This document shows positions 15,807-25,886 of a DNA stretch of 64,000 nucleotides, piece by piece (positions within the stretch are counted from its first letter, which is position 1; every line of letters begins with the position of its first letter). The translations under genes were made by a program, and so were the position numbers. The stretch is from Niastella soli. GTDB taxonomy: Bacteria; Bacteroidota; Bacteroidia; Chitinophagales; Chitinophagaceae. The DNA lies in assembly GCF_017742245.1 (NCBI RefSeq), contig NZ_JAGHKO010000014.1:62001-126000 (forward strand), written 5' to 3'. Under the pieces are notes generated by a model. It saw only the letters and a list, made by a program, of their open reading frames with translations, searched no databases and was not told the origin of the DNA.

Positions 15807-18800
15807 ATGAAAAATTACGCCCTCGGCAAGCCACCCCGCTTTGCGGGCCTGTGGCTGCTCTTCATTTTTCATTTATTCCTTTCCGTTACCCATGCCCAAA
15901 CAGTTACAGGAACAGTGTCAGATGAAAAAGGTACGAAGCTATCACTGGTATCTGTAATAATAAAGGGATCTTCACACGGGACCACTACCGACAACAATGG
16001 CAAATATAGTATTGCCGCTCCGGCCAATGCCACCCTTATTTATAGTTCAGTGGGTTATAAAATTACGGAAGTAGCCGTTGATGGCCGCACCGTTATTGAT
16101 ATTTCCCTGCCCCTCGACAACCAAAACATGGGCGAGGTGATTGTAACCGCGCTCGGTATTAAGAAGCAGGCCCGGAGTTTAGGCTATTCCGCCACCAGCG
16201 TTAAACCGGAAGAGCTGACTGTGAACCGCACGTCCAACGTTATGAATGCCCTGCAGGGAAAAGTGGCTGGGCTAAATATTACCTCGCTTGGAACCGGTCC
16301 CGGCGGTACTTCCAAGATCCGCATCCGGGGTCAATCGTCCATCTCCGGACAAAACAACCCGCTGATCGTTATCAATGGCGTACCGGTTGACAATACCAAT
16401 TTTAACGACAACACGATCACTGTAAAAGGTGGCGGAGTGTACGCCGACGGCGGCGATGGGTTATCGTCCATCAACCCTGATGATATCGAAAGCATGACCG
16501 TACTAAAAGGTGCACCGGCATCAGCCCTGTATGGTTCGCGTGCGAAAGACGGGGTGATCATGATCACTACAAAAACGAAAGGAAAAACAAAAGGTATGGG
16601 CGTAACCTATAACCTTAACTACACCAACGATACCCCGCTCGATTATACAGATTATCAAAATGAATACGGTCAGGGCGAGAACGGGGTTCGCCCCACAGCC
16701 CCCGATCCTACTTCGGGCGAGTGGTCGTTCGGCGAAAAGTTCGCGCCGGGCATGACGCACATCCTTTTCAATAACCTGACTGTTCCTTATGAACCACAGG
16801 GCAGCCGCATCAAGAATTTCTACCGCCATGGACAGAACCTTTCGAATACGATAGCATTCGAAAGCAGCAGCGAAAAAGGCGGCATTCGGCTCTCGCTCAA
16901 CAATACCGACAACAAAGGCATTATGCCTAATAATACGTTCAACCGCAAATCGATGAACCTGGGCTATAGTTATAACCTGTCTGAACAATTCATCCTGGCA
17001 GGTAATATCAACTATTCGCGGGAGATCAATAAAAACCCGCCAAATATCGCCAACCAGGACAACTCCATTCCCACCACCCTGATGGCTTTATCCACCTCTA
17101 TGCCTTTGAATGTACTGGATGAGAACAAATACAATGCACAGGGCAATGAATACAGCTGGTCAAGGTTTACCAACCGTACCAATCCCTATTGGGTAATGGC
17201 GGAACAATTCCACAATATCAAACGCGACCGCATTTTTGGTAACGTGACCCTTAAATATAATATCCTGTCGTGGTTAAGTGTACAGGGCCGGTTTGGACAG
17301 GATTACTGGTCGCGCGATGAAGACGTTAATAATTTCCCAACCGGACAGGCATCGCGGGCAGCGGCCCTTCCCGGTTTTGTAAATGGGGTGTACACCCAGG
17401 AATCGCGGCGCTTTCGCGAAACCAACCTCGATTTCCTGGTGAATGCCAATAAAAGGTTCGGCATGATAGAAGTAAACCTCAACGCCGGGGGTAACCGCAT
17501 GCGCAAACGGTCAGACATCAACAACGTAGTGGTAACAGATTTCATCACCCGCGGAATTTATACGGTACAGAATGGTCGCGCCAAAGACCCGGTGTACACC
17601 CGTATAGAACAGGGAGTAAATTCATTATATAGTTCTGCAGAATTGAATTACAAACAAACTTTCTATGTTACCGGAACAGTACGCAACGACTGGTTCAGCA
17701 CCCTGGCACCGGCTAACAGAAGCATTTTATACCCATCTGTTTCGGGCAGCTATGTTTTCTCGGAACACCTGCAACATGCAAACTGGTTGAATTTTGGTAA
17801 AGTGCGTATTGGATATGCTGAAGTAGGCAGCGATGGCGATGTACCGCCTTATTCAGATCAATTGTTCTATAGTCCCAACGCGAACTTTATCAATAACCCC
17901 AATGGCCAACAGGTACCTGTTGGCACCAGCAATATCAGCAACAACGCTACCGGTACTACCCTGCCCAATCCGAACCTGAAACCCAGCCGGGTAGCCGAAA
18001 CAGAAGTAGGTCTTGAAATGAAGATGTTCAACAACCGCATCAATATCGATCTGGCGGCTTACCGCAAGATCACCAGCGACCAGATCGTACTGGTGCAAAT
18101 ATCCGATGCATCGGGGTATCTGAACACACCCATTAACAGTGGTAAAAGCCGTAATTATGGGTTTGAAGCCATGTTGAACCTGGTGCCGGTAAGAACGGTA
18201 AATACCACCTGGGAGTTCACGGCCAATACCTCTTACAACATCACCAAAGTGTTGAGCATCATCACCGACAAACCCGGTGAACGCATAACCACCGGCACGC
18301 ATGTGTTCAACGGAGAAACCAGGCATGTGGTAGGTGAAGAAATGGGCCAGATAGCAGGATATGGGTATGCCCGCGACGCAAAGGGGCAACAGATCTTCCA
18401 GTCGAACGGATTACCACAACGCACAGCCGATTTTGTGCTGTTTGGCAGCGGCCTGGCCAAATGGATCGGCGGCTTTTTGAACACGGTCAATTATAAAGGG
18501 ATCAACTTCACCTTTTTAATAGATTATAAACTGGGCAACAAAATGCTGTCGGGCACCAATTTCAATGCCGTACGGCATGGCCTGCATAAAATGACACTGG
18601 AAGGCCGTGATGGCGGTGTAAAAGGCGCCGGCGTTGATGCCAATGGCAATCCCAACACAGCCATAGCCCCGGTGCAAACGTATTGGGAACACCTGCGCTC
18701 ACAGCAAATTGTGGAACCGGTTATTTATAATGGCGGGTACTGGAAGTTGCGGCAGTTATCATTAGGCTACGATTTCACCAAACATGTGCCCACCAAATGG

Positions 18801-18977
18801 CCTATCAAAGGCGTAAAACTCGACCTGGTGGCCAATAACGTATTGCTGATAAAGAAATGGGTTGATAATATAGACCCCGAAACATTTGGCTTTGGCTCCG
18901 ATAACCAGGTAGGGCTGGAATCACCCGGTTTGCCTACGACCCGCAGCGTAGGATTCAATTTGAATATTAAATTCTAA
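15807..18977 (+). CDS. SusC/RagA-type TonB-dependent transporter 1
   Basis: The 1056-residue protein has a signal peptide ending near THAQ. A carboxypeptidase-regulatory-like domain (TVTGTVSDEKG, about residues 33-110) and a plug domain containing GQSSISGQNNPLIVINGVP follow, then the 22-strand barrel ending in an aromatic (LNIKF). These proteins import oligosaccharides through the outer membrane, powered by TonB, with a SusD lid. susD follows after 12 bases. Its setting beside sugar-acid genes suggests an acidic oligosaccharide or aldonate-containing substrate, which is an inference. Confidence 0.95.
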   Translation: MKNYALGKPPRFAGLWLLFIFHLFLSVTHAQTVTGTVSDEKGTKLSLVSVIIKGSSHGTTTDNNGKYSIAAPANATLIYSSVGYKITEVAVDGRTVIDISLPLDNQNMGEVIVTALGIKKQARSLGYSATSVKPEELTVNRTSNVMNALQGKVAGLNITSLGTGPGGTSKIRIRGQSSISGQNNPLIVINGVPVDNTNFNDNTITVKGGGVYADGGDGLSSINPDDIESMTVLKGAPASALYGSRAKDGVIMITTKTKGKTKGMGVTYNLNYTNDTPLDYTDYQNEYGQGENGVRPTAPDPTSGEWSFGEKFAPGMTHILFNNLTVPYEPQGSRIKNFYRHGQNLSNTIAFESSSEKGGIRLSLNNTDNKGIMPNNTFNRKSMNLGYSYNLSEQFILAGNINYSREINKNPPNIANQDNSIPTTLMALSTSMPLNVLDENKYNAQGNEYSWSRFTNRTNPYWVMAEQFHNIKRDRIFGNVTLKYNILSWLSVQGRFGQDYWSRDEDVNNFPTGQASRAAALPGFVNGVYTQESRRFRETNLDFLVNANKRFGMIEVNLNAGGNRMRKRSDINNVVVTDFITRGIYTVQNGRAKDPVYTRIEQGVNSLYSSAELNYKQTFYVTGTVRNDWFSTLAPANRSILYPSVSGSYVFSEHLQHANWLNFGKVRIGYAEVGSDGDVPPYSDQLFYSPNANFINNPNGQQVPVGTSNISNNATGTTLPNPNLKPSRVAETEVGLEMKMFNNRINIDLAAYRKITSDQIVLVQISDASGYLNTPINSGKSRNYGFEAMLNLVPVRTVNTTWEFTANTSYNITKVLSIITDKPGERITTGTHVFNGETRHVVGEEMGQIAGYGYARDAKGQQIFQSNGLPQRTADFVLFGSGLAKWIGGFLNTVNYKGINFTFLIDYKLGNKMLSGTNFNAVRHGLHKMTLEGRDGGVKGAGVDANGNPNTAIAPVQTYWEHLRSQQIVEPVIYNGGYWKLRQLSLGYDFTKHVPTKWPIKGVKLDLVANNVLLIKKWVDNIDPETFGFGSDNQVGLESPGLPTTRSVGFNLNIKF

Positions 18978-18989
18978 CACCTTACTGTC

Positions 18990-20528
18990 ATGAAAAAGAG
19001 TACAAGCTATATATTGATCGTCTTATTGCTTTGCGTCACGGCTTCCTGCGAAAAGGGATTGAGTGACCTGAATAAAAATGAAACGAACAGCACTACACTG
19101 GACCCTTCATTATTGTTGAACCAGGCCGTTATCAATACCTCCTTCCCGGTAAAGTCGCTGGTATTCGACGTAGGTATTGTGCAACAAATGATAACCCCCA
19201 ATGGCGGCGTGCTGGCCGGCGCCAATTTCAACCAGGACAGCCGCGATGTAACCACCGCCCCCTTGTGGACGGCGTATTACCAAAGTGTGATCAAAAACAC
19301 GTATGATGCCGTTACCCACGCCAAAGACCTTACCACCCGTACCAACATGTATAATATGGGGCGCATTTATCAGGCGTATGTTTTTATGATCCTTACCGAT
19401 GAATTTGGCGAAGTACCGTACACGCAGGGTGGCGCGGGTTTGTCAGAACGCATTTTATTCCCTAAATATGACCGCCAGCAGGATATTTACCTGAAGCTTA
19501 TTCAGGAATTGACCGAAGCAGCGGCCGCATTGACCACCACCAGCACTATTGAAACAGGCGATGTATTGTATGCAGGCAATGTGGCCAAATGGAAAAAATT
19601 TGCCTATTCCCTTTTGTTACGCGCCGGGATGCGGTTAAGTAAGATCGATCCGGCCAAAGCGCAAAGCACAGTACAGGCCGCTGTGGCCGGTGGCGTCATT
19701 ACCGATAATGCCGACAATGCCTATATCCGCCACGACGCCAATTTTACGCAACCGATAGGGGCTACGCTCAATGGCAGCGAGGCCGCTAATTTTTACCTCA
19801 CCAAACCATTCGTTGATCAACTGAAGAACACCAACGATCCGCGGTTGCAAGCCATCGCCATTCGCTATGTAGGCGCCAAAAGCGGCGCCGGGCAAACTGT
19901 AGCAGTTGGTACTACCGACCCCACCAAACAGGTTGGTATGCCCATGGGAAAAGACAATGGCACTGTTGGCGCTGCGGCAACCGCCGATGGACTGGCCAGT
20001 TTTTATGATTACAGCCAGGCCGACCGCCGCCGGATAGTAAAGGTATCTTCGCCTGTGTTTCTGGTAACAGCTTCGCAAACCAACCTGCTGCTGGCAGAAG
20101 CCCGCTTCCGGGGCTGGATCACTTCAAGCACCGCCACCCAATATTTTTCTGATGGCATTAAAGCGCACATGGACCAAATGGCATTATACGACATCAACTC
20201 CGCCGTTACCGCAACAGCCCGTGATAAATATGTAACTGACAATCCACTTGCTGCCGGTACAGAACTACAACAGATCAATACGCAATACTGGATCTCTTCT
20301 TTTTTGAACGGTCCCGAAGCTTTTGCTAACTTTAGACGAAGCGGGTACCCGGCACTGACACCTAATCCATATGGGCAACCGAATAACCCCGATGTGCCCA
20401 ATGGCACGTTTATCAGACGACTTACCTATCCTACTTCTGAACTGAGCGTGAATACTGATAATGTGAATGAAGCTATTGGCAGACAGGGAGCGGATAAGTT
20501 GAGTACGAGGGTATGGTGGGATAAGTAG
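18990..20528 (+). CDS. SusD/RagB-type glycan-binding lipoprotein 1
   Basis: The 512-residue lipoprotein has a signal ending at Cys near residue 20 (LLLCVTASC). It resembles the SusD-like_2 branch, with the TPR-like N-terminal helices (NKNETNSTTLDPSLLLNQAV) and the ANFRRSGYPALTPNP segment near the C terminus. It binds substrate at the cell surface and closes over the SusC barrel. The start is fixed by tight coupling to susC. Confidence 0.93.
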   Translation: MKKSTSYILIVLLLCVTASCEKGLSDLNKNETNSTTLDPSLLLNQAVINTSFPVKSLVFDVGIVQQMITPNGGVLAGANFNQDSRDVTTAPLWTAYYQSVIKNTYDAVTHAKDLTTRTNMYNMGRIYQAYVFMILTDEFGEVPYTQGGAGLSERILFPKYDRQQDIYLKLIQELTEAAAALTTTSTIETGDVLYAGNVAKWKKFAYSLLLRAGMRLSKIDPAKAQSTVQAAVAGGVITDNADNAYIRHDANFTQPIGATLNGSEAANFYLTKPFVDQLKNTNDPRLQAIAIRYVGAKSGAGQTVAVGTTDPTKQVGMPMGKDNGTVGAAATADGLASFYDYSQADRRRIVKVSSPVFLVTASQTNLLLAEARFRGWITSSTATQYFSDGIKAHMDQMALYDINSAVTATARDKYVTDNPLAAGTELQQINTQYWISSFLNGPEAFANFRRSGYPALTPNPYGQPNNPDVPNGTFIRRLTYPTSELSVNTDNVNEAIGRQGADKLSTRVWWDK

Positions 20529-20790
20529 ATTGATCAGTTGACCACGAAGGGGTTGACAGAGTTAATAGAGTTTATAGGGTTGATAAAGGAGGTAGGAAAT
20601 AGGAAGTAAGAAGTAGGAAGGTGATGTTGGTGAGAATTATAATTCGAGCCGAAGGCGAGATTGAACTTGCCTACTGCCTATTGCCCATTGCCCTTCATGT
20701 CTGCCGTTTGCCGGTTACGAGGCGATGCATGAATTTCACGAACCCATTGCCTATTGCCGATTGCCGTTTCACAATTAACCACTCATCTAA
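20529..20790. repeat. Composite intergenic repeat, inverted copy
   Basis: Relative to 12941-13157 this copy is inverted, with TTGATCAGTTGACC at the left, then GGTGATGTTGGTGAGAATT and CGAGCCGAAGGCGAG. Two heptad arrays on the other strand follow at 20667-20694 (TTGCCTA, CTGCCTA, TTGCCCA, TTGCCCT) and 20746-20766 (ATTGCCT, ATTGCCG, ATTGCCG). It separates susD from the aldonate dehydratase gene. Confidence 0.8.
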
Positions 20791-20800
20791 CAAAATATAA

Positions 20801-22522
20801 ATGAGCAACGAGAAAAAACTAAGAAGCTACGAATGGTTCGGTCGATCAGACAAGATGGGTTTTGTACACCGGTCATGGTTTCGTACCCAGGGTTATCCTG
20901 ACGACTATTTTATGAACAAACCAGTGATCGGTATTTGTAATACCTGGAGTGAGCTTACGCCCTGCAACAGCCACCTGCGTGACCTGGCAGAAATTGTAAA
21001 ACGCGGCGTGATAGAAGCAGGCGGTTTTCCCCTGGAGTTCCCTGTTACCTCGCTGGGTGAAACGGTAATGCGGCCTACCACTATGTTGTTTCGCAACCTG
21101 GCCAGCATGGATGTGGAAGAAAGTATTCGTGCCAACCCTATCGATGGCGTAGTGCTGCTTACCGGTTGCGACAAAACCACTCCTTCTACCATTATGGGTG
21201 CCTGTAGTGTTGACCTGCCCACCATTGTTGTGCCGGGTGGCCCTATGCTGAATGGTCGCTTTCGCGGGGAATGTATTGGCAGCGGCTCCTTTAACTGGCT
21301 CATAAAAGAAAAACAGGGCGTAGAAAATTATACAGAACAGGATATTTATGAAGTAGAAACCGGCGTTGCCCGTAGCCAGGGTCATTGTATGACTATGGGC
21401 ACCGCCAGTTCCATGGCCTGCATGGCCGAATCCCTTGGATTGACACTGCCTGGAATGGCCGCCATTCCCGCGGTAGACGCCCGTAAAAAACAATTCGCAC
21501 AACTGAGTGGCCGCCGGATTGTAGAAATGGTGAAAGAAGACCTGAGACTTTCGCGCATACTTACCCGTGCCGCTTTTGAGAATGCCATTGTTATCAACTC
21601 CGCTATTGGGGGATCAAGCAATTTCATTATTCACCTGCTGGCCATTGCCGGTCGTATTGGCGTGCCTTTAACGCTGGAAGATTTTGATGCCATCGGTAGT
21701 AAAGTACCGTTGCTATTAAATTTGAAGCCCTCTGGCAAATACCTGATGGAAGACTTTTATTATGCAGGCGGGTTACCGGTGATCATCCGTGAAATGCAGT
21801 CGTACCTGCACAACAATGCGCTTACGGTAAATGGGAAAAACATTGGCGACAATTGTGCTGTTTCTCCCTGTTATAATACCGATGTAATTGCCACCGCTCA
21901 ACAGCCGCTTAAGAAAGAAGCCGGCATGGCCGTACTAAAAGGAAATCTGTGCCAGAATGGCGCCATTTTAAAACCTTCGGCCGCTTCCCCGCATTTACTA
22001 CAACACCGGGGACGGGCCGTGGTATTTGAGAACATAGAGGATTATCATGCCCGTATAGACGATCCCAACCTCGATATAGACGAACATTGCGTGATCGTGC
22101 TAAAAGGTGTTGGTCCGGTAGGCTACCCCGGTATGCCCGAAGTGGGTAATGTTGACCTGCCCATGAAACTGTTGCAAAAAGGCATCAGGGACATGGTACG
22201 CATTTCCGACGGACGCATGAGCGGCACCGCCGGTGGAACCGTGGTGTTACATGTATCACCCGAATCGTCGATAGGTGGCGTATTGGCCCTGGTACAAAAC
22301 GGCGATATGATAGAACTGGATGTAGCCAACCGAAAACTGCACCTCGATGTATCAGATGAAGAACTGGCTGCCCGCAAAGCCAGCTGGCAACAACCTGCGC
22401 CTATGGCAACACGGGGTTATGTAAAGTTTTATATAGACCATGTGCAACAGGCGCATCTAGGCGCTGACCTGGATGTGTTACGGGGCGGATCAGGCGCTGA
22501 AGTGTTAAGGGATTTGCATTAA
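20801..22522 (+). CDS. IlvD/Edd-family aldonate (L-arabonate/xylonate-like) dehydratase
   Basis: The 573-residue protein is an IlvD/Edd [Fe-S] dehydratase. Cluster and metal residues are visible in GICNTWSELTPCN, LTGCDKTTPSTIMG and SQGHCMTMGTASSM. The last has the CMTMGTA form seen in sugar-acid dehydratases rather than the classical branched-chain enzyme. Length fits L-arabonate and D-xylonate dehydratases. It has no export signal, so it acts in the cytoplasm, turning an aldonate into a 2-keto-3-deoxy acid. It probably completes the inner half of the pathway whose outer half may be the exported dehydratases. Its 3' end overlaps the convergent arginase-fold gene by 4 bases. Confidence 0.85.
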   Translation: MSNEKKLRSYEWFGRSDKMGFVHRSWFRTQGYPDDYFMNKPVIGICNTWSELTPCNSHLRDLAEIVKRGVIEAGGFPLEFPVTSLGETVMRPTTMLFRNLASMDVEESIRANPIDGVVLLTGCDKTTPSTIMGACSVDLPTIVVPGGPMLNGRFRGECIGSGSFNWLIKEKQGVENYTEQDIYEVETGVARSQGHCMTMGTASSMACMAESLGLTLPGMAAIPAVDARKKQFAQLSGRRIVEMVKEDLRLSRILTRAAFENAIVINSAIGGSSNFIIHLLAIAGRIGVPLTLEDFDAIGSKVPLLLNLKPSGKYLMEDFYYAGGLPVIIREMQSYLHNNALTVNGKNIGDNCAVSPCYNTDVIATAQQPLKKEAGMAVLKGNLCQNGAILKPSAASPHLLQHRGRAVVFENIEDYHARIDDPNLDIDEHCVIVLKGVGPVGYPGMPEVGNVDLPMKLLQKGIRDMVRISDGRMSGTAGGTVVLHVSPESSIGGVLALVQNGDMIELDVANRKLHLDVSDEELAARKASWQQPAPMATRGYVKFYIDHVQQAHLGADLDVLRGGSGAEVLRDLH

Positions 22523-23430
22523 TGAGTAATCATACCCGCTGAGAATATGTGAACCATTTGGGTCACGAACTCCCGGGTATACCGCCCATCCTCGTCCAGA
22601 TCAGGATCAAGGATGGTGATCTCCATACCAATGGCTTTATTACTTGCCAATAATGGGATCAGGACCTCAGCCAGCTCCTCATAGGAAAGTCCGCCTTCAG
22701 TCCGGCTGTCAACTGCCGGCATTAGCCGGTCGTCCAGGGCATCTACATCAAAATGAATAAAGAACCCATCCAGGTTGTGCAGTTGCACCATTTGAAGAAA
22801 CTGCTGAACAGTGTTCTGCAATCCATTTTCCCGTAAGCGGTTGAGCGGAAAGTAAGCAACATTGGATGCTATAACCGGTTTTTCATAATCCGCATCATAC
22901 TCCCGGTTGCCTACACAGAAAATATGTTCTTCCTGGATATAAGGATTGAGATCATGGATATTGGTGAGTTTACTATGGCCATGGCCTGCGACAATAGCCA
23001 GGTCCATACCGGCGGCGCCATGAGTACCAGACATTTCAGGCCAGATAAAATCGGTATGTCCATCCAGGTAAAATAATCCGTACTTACCTTTTTGCTTAAG
23101 TGCAAGGGCGCTTCCAACCAGGATACTGCAATCGCCACCCAGGATCAGTTGAAAAGTATCCTTTTTGATCTCATTGTACAGAAGTGCAGCTTGCCCTTCT
23201 GCGTACACAACAATATTATCTGCATTTCTTACCAGCGAAGCTTCATCTACCAACATAGAGTAGACAGGTGGGTCTAATCGCACCACTTTATCCGGTTTGA
23301 TCTGATCATGAAAGCCAAATTGCTTTAACCAATCAGGCAACTTTTTTACGCCCGGCTCGTGGGCATAATCGGTTTTCTTTAATCCCAGGTTAGAGGGAAA
23401 TTCAAAGAGGTTGATGATATGGCCGTTCAT
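22519..23430 (-). CDS. Arginase/agmatinase/formiminoglutamase-fold protein
   Basis: The 303-residue protein has the ureohydrolase fold. Metal-site motifs are GGDCS (about residue 98), DGHTDF and HFDVDALDDRLMP. In classical arginases the first is GGDHS and the second DAHxD, so one Mn-binding His is replaced by Cys. The protein probably belongs to a divergent branch whose substrate is uncertain. It has no signal peptide. It is convergent with the aldonate dehydratase gene and shares no obvious pathway with it. Confidence 0.8.
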   Translation of the reverse strand: MNGHIINLFEFPSNLGLKKTDYAHEPGVKKLPDWLKQFGFHDQIKPDKVVRLDPPVYSMLVDEASLVRNADNIVVYAEGQAALLYNEIKKDTFQLILGGDCSILVGSALALKQKGKYGLFYLDGHTDFIWPEMSGTHGAAGMDLAIVAGHGHSKLTNIHDLNPYIQEEHIFCVGNREYDADYEKPVIASNVAYFPLNRLRENGLQNTVQQFLQMVQLHNLDGFFIHFDVDALDDRLMPAVDSRTEGGLSYEELAEVLIPLLASNKAIGMEITILDPDLDEDGRYTREFVTQMVHIFSAGMITH

Positions 23431-23456
23431 ATAGGTGGTTTAAAAATAAATACTTT

Positions 23457-24203
23457 TTAAAACAAGTCTTTTAACTCCTCCCGTTTCTGTCGCGAAACGG
23501 GCACTTCCGTTTTATCGTATAAGAGTAAATGGCCGCCATTGGCCTTTACCCAGCTTTTGATGAACTTCTTATTTACAATGTGACTTTGATGGCACCGGAT
23601 GAATTGATAATCTGCCAGCAGTTCTTCGAATTCGTATATCGGCTTCGACACCATTATCTTTTCGCCTGACACCAGGAAAAAGGTTGTATACGTATTGGAC
23701 GATTCGCACCGGATGATCTCCTCGGTTTTGGCAAACCTCGTTTCTTTTGCAGTGGGCAGGGCAATCCGGTGTTCGGTTTTTACCTGTTGCTGTTGCAGGA
23801 TCTGTATAAGATTCTCTAATTGCAGGTTTTGCTGTTGGGCGGTCCTTTTCTTTAAAGCCTTGGCTACAGCTGTTTTCAACTCTTCAATATCTATTGGCTT
23901 TAGGATATAGTCGATGGCCGCGAATTTTACCGCCTGGATACCATATTGGTGATGGGCCGTAACAAAGATGATCTCGAAATTATAAGCCGATAACGATTTC
24001 AGCAGTTCAAAGCCATTCTTACCCGGCATTTCAATATCCAGGAAAACAAGATCGGGTTGTATTTGATTAATGAGCGCAATGCCATCATCGGAATTGGCAG
24101 CAGTACCAACAACCCGCACTTCGGGACAATAAACCTGCAGCAACTGTTGCAGGTTTTCTATATTATTGTCCTCATCGTCTATAATGATCACCTTCATTTT
24201 CAA
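23457..24203 (-). CDS. LytTR-family response regulator
   Basis: The 248-residue protein has an N-terminal receiver domain with acidic pocket DDED and phospho-acceptor D56 (VFLDIEMPG). A linker with a Gln-rich coil (about 128-148) leads to a C-terminal LytTR DNA-binding domain (about 150-248, FIRCHQSHIVN). Its start overlaps the stop of the kinase gene by 4 bases (ATGA), which indicates translational coupling. LytTR regulators bind paired short repeats upstream of targets. No target is evident in this window. Confidence 0.93.
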   Translation of the reverse strand: MKMKVIIIDDEDNNIENLQQLLQVYCPEVRVVGTAANSDDGIALINQIQPDLVFLDIEMPGKNGFELLKSLSAYNFEIIFVTAHHQYGIQAVKFAAIDYILKPIDIEELKTAVAKALKKRTAQQQNLQLENLIQILQQQQVKTEHRIALPTAKETRFAKTEEIIRCESSNTYTTFFLVSGEKIMVSKPIYEFEELLADYQFIRCHQSHIVNKKFIKSWVKANGGHLLLYDKTEVPVSRQKREELKDLF

Positions 24204-25795
24204 AGCCAGTTTGTAAAAATTAATAATACGGTAGTTCCTTCATCGATCGCAGATTGCACGGCAACTGTTATTTGTTGTTCCTTTAACAGCTTGTTCAACG
24301 CCCCTATCCGTTCTTCTACCATGGCATTGCCGAGGCCTTCAGGGGCAACAGCCGTATCATATCCTTTACCATTATCCCTTACCGCTATTTCCAGGTTATT
24401 GTTATTTTTTTCTATGGTTATTTCCACCAGCCCGGCCTCCTTTTTTTCTACGATCCCGTGTTTAATGGCATTCTCTACGTAAGGCTGTAATAACATGGTG
24501 GGAATATTTATTTCGGAAGTATCTATAGATTCATTGATCGCTATTTTATATTGAAATTTAAAACGCAATTGTTCCAACTGCAAATAATATTCAATCTGTT
24601 TTATTTCTGTTGCCAGCGGATGCATGGTTTGACCGCTTTTGCCGATGATCTCATGCAACAGGGCCCCAAACTTTGACATGTATATATTGGCATCTTCTAT
24701 ATTCCGTTTATTGATCAATCCCTGGATGGAATTCAATGCATTGAATATAAAATGCGGTTGCAACCGGGCCTGCAAGGCGGTGATCTGGTCCTGGAGTTGT
24801 TTTCTTTTTGCTATTTCTTTTTTCAGCTTTTGTTTTTGCAGTATGCTATAGCCCCAAAAGAGGGCCCCCAGCACAAGTGCCGTAATAACACAACCCATTA
24901 CAATTTTAAAGGAGGTGGTTTGAATAAAAGTCGGGAGTATCTCAAACTCATACAACATCACATTATTCTTCTCGCCCAGGTACCTGACCTGTAGTTTGTA
25001 TTTGCCAGGGGTAAGACCGTCGATAATAAAATAAGGAAAGGTGTCACTTGCGCTGGCTTTCCATACATCCGCATTCAACTGGTATTCCACCCGGTAATTC
25101 CGTTCCCTGGTGAGCGATTTAAACCTGAACAGCAGGGTGCTGGTGGGAGCTATTTTGCTTCCATCACTGGAGATCCCCTTCATAAACCTGGTTACATCAT
25201 TAGGAGAAAGTTCCGTCGTTTCCAGGGGCTGGGCCCTATATGCCTTTATCAGGGAATCGTGTAAGGATATAAATTGCAGTTCGGGTTTGGGAAATATGAA
25301 TTGCAGCACCAACGAGGAAACGATTTTCCCGGCCTTGTCTTTTATACAATAATACCGGCGGGCATCAGGCCATTTTAATTTATTCTCATTTAACCCGGCT
25401 GAGGCCAGGATGGCTGTACTGTCCTCAAAAAAAAGGAATTCAACGGGCTCCAGATCTTTATCATCCACGGAATCTGCGCGGGACCCCATTATTGCTCCGA
25501 ACGCCTTATAACCCATAACATTGGCCATTGTAATGCCGGGACAAACGACGAATATAAATTGCCGGTCTATATAGGCTGTAATCGTAGTCTGGCCTTTTAC
25601 TTTTTCCTCCCGGGAAATAATAGTGTTGGGCGTTATTAAATAATTTGAGGGCACCTGTTTGGGTTGGATTTTTTCAACGTACGCATCGAGGGTTACGGGC
25701 TCTTTGCTTATAGCCGGTTTTCTAAAAGAAGACTGGCTTTTTGCCGCATACGCCCCAATGAGCAGCAGGAATAACAAGGAATGCTTTGCTTTCAT
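24200..25795 (-). CDS. LytS-like sensor histidine kinase
   Basis: I take the ATG at 25795 because it begins a Sec signal (MKAKHSLLFLLLIGAYAAKS). The 531-residue protein has an extracytoplasmic sensor part ending in a Y_Y_Y-like strand set (GLTPGKYKLQVRYLG). One transmembrane helix lies near 300-322, a short coil follows, and then comes the His_kinase domain with the phospho-His in LQPHFIFNALNSI and a HATPase with NAIKHGI and DNGKGYD. It lacks the beta-propeller often fused to Y_Y_Y kinases. It is coupled to the LytTR regulator downstream. Confidence 0.9.
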   Translation of the reverse strand: MKAKHSLLFLLLIGAYAAKSQSSFRKPAISKEPVTLDAYVEKIQPKQVPSNYLITPNTIISREEKVKGQTTITAYIDRQFIFVVCPGITMANVMGYKAFGAIMGSRADSVDDKDLEPVEFLFFEDSTAILASAGLNENKLKWPDARRYYCIKDKAGKIVSSLVLQFIFPKPELQFISLHDSLIKAYRAQPLETTELSPNDVTRFMKGISSDGSKIAPTSTLLFRFKSLTRERNYRVEYQLNADVWKASASDTFPYFIIDGLTPGKYKLQVRYLGEKNNVMLYEFEILPTFIQTTSFKIVMGCVITALVLGALFWGYSILQKQKLKKEIAKRKQLQDQITALQARLQPHFIFNALNSIQGLINKRNIEDANIYMSKFGALLHEIIGKSGQTMHPLATEIKQIEYYLQLEQLRFKFQYKIAINESIDTSEINIPTMLLQPYVENAIKHGIVEKKEAGLVEITIEKNNNNLEIAVRDNGKGYDTAVAPEGLGNAMVEERIGALNKLLKEQQITVAVQSAIDEGTTVLLIFTNWL

Positions 25796-25886
25796 AGTTG
25801 TAATAATTTCAAACAAATCTCATTTGTACGGAGCAATCCATTTTCCTGCACTATGAATATGGCGCCTGCAAATTTGAATTTGGTGA

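Noticed and set aside
20873-21502. Long open frame of 209 codons opposite the aldonate dehydratase gene
   Set aside because: It lies wholly antisense to a well-supported IlvD/Edd gene and shows no domain or signal; it is a by-product of codon bias.
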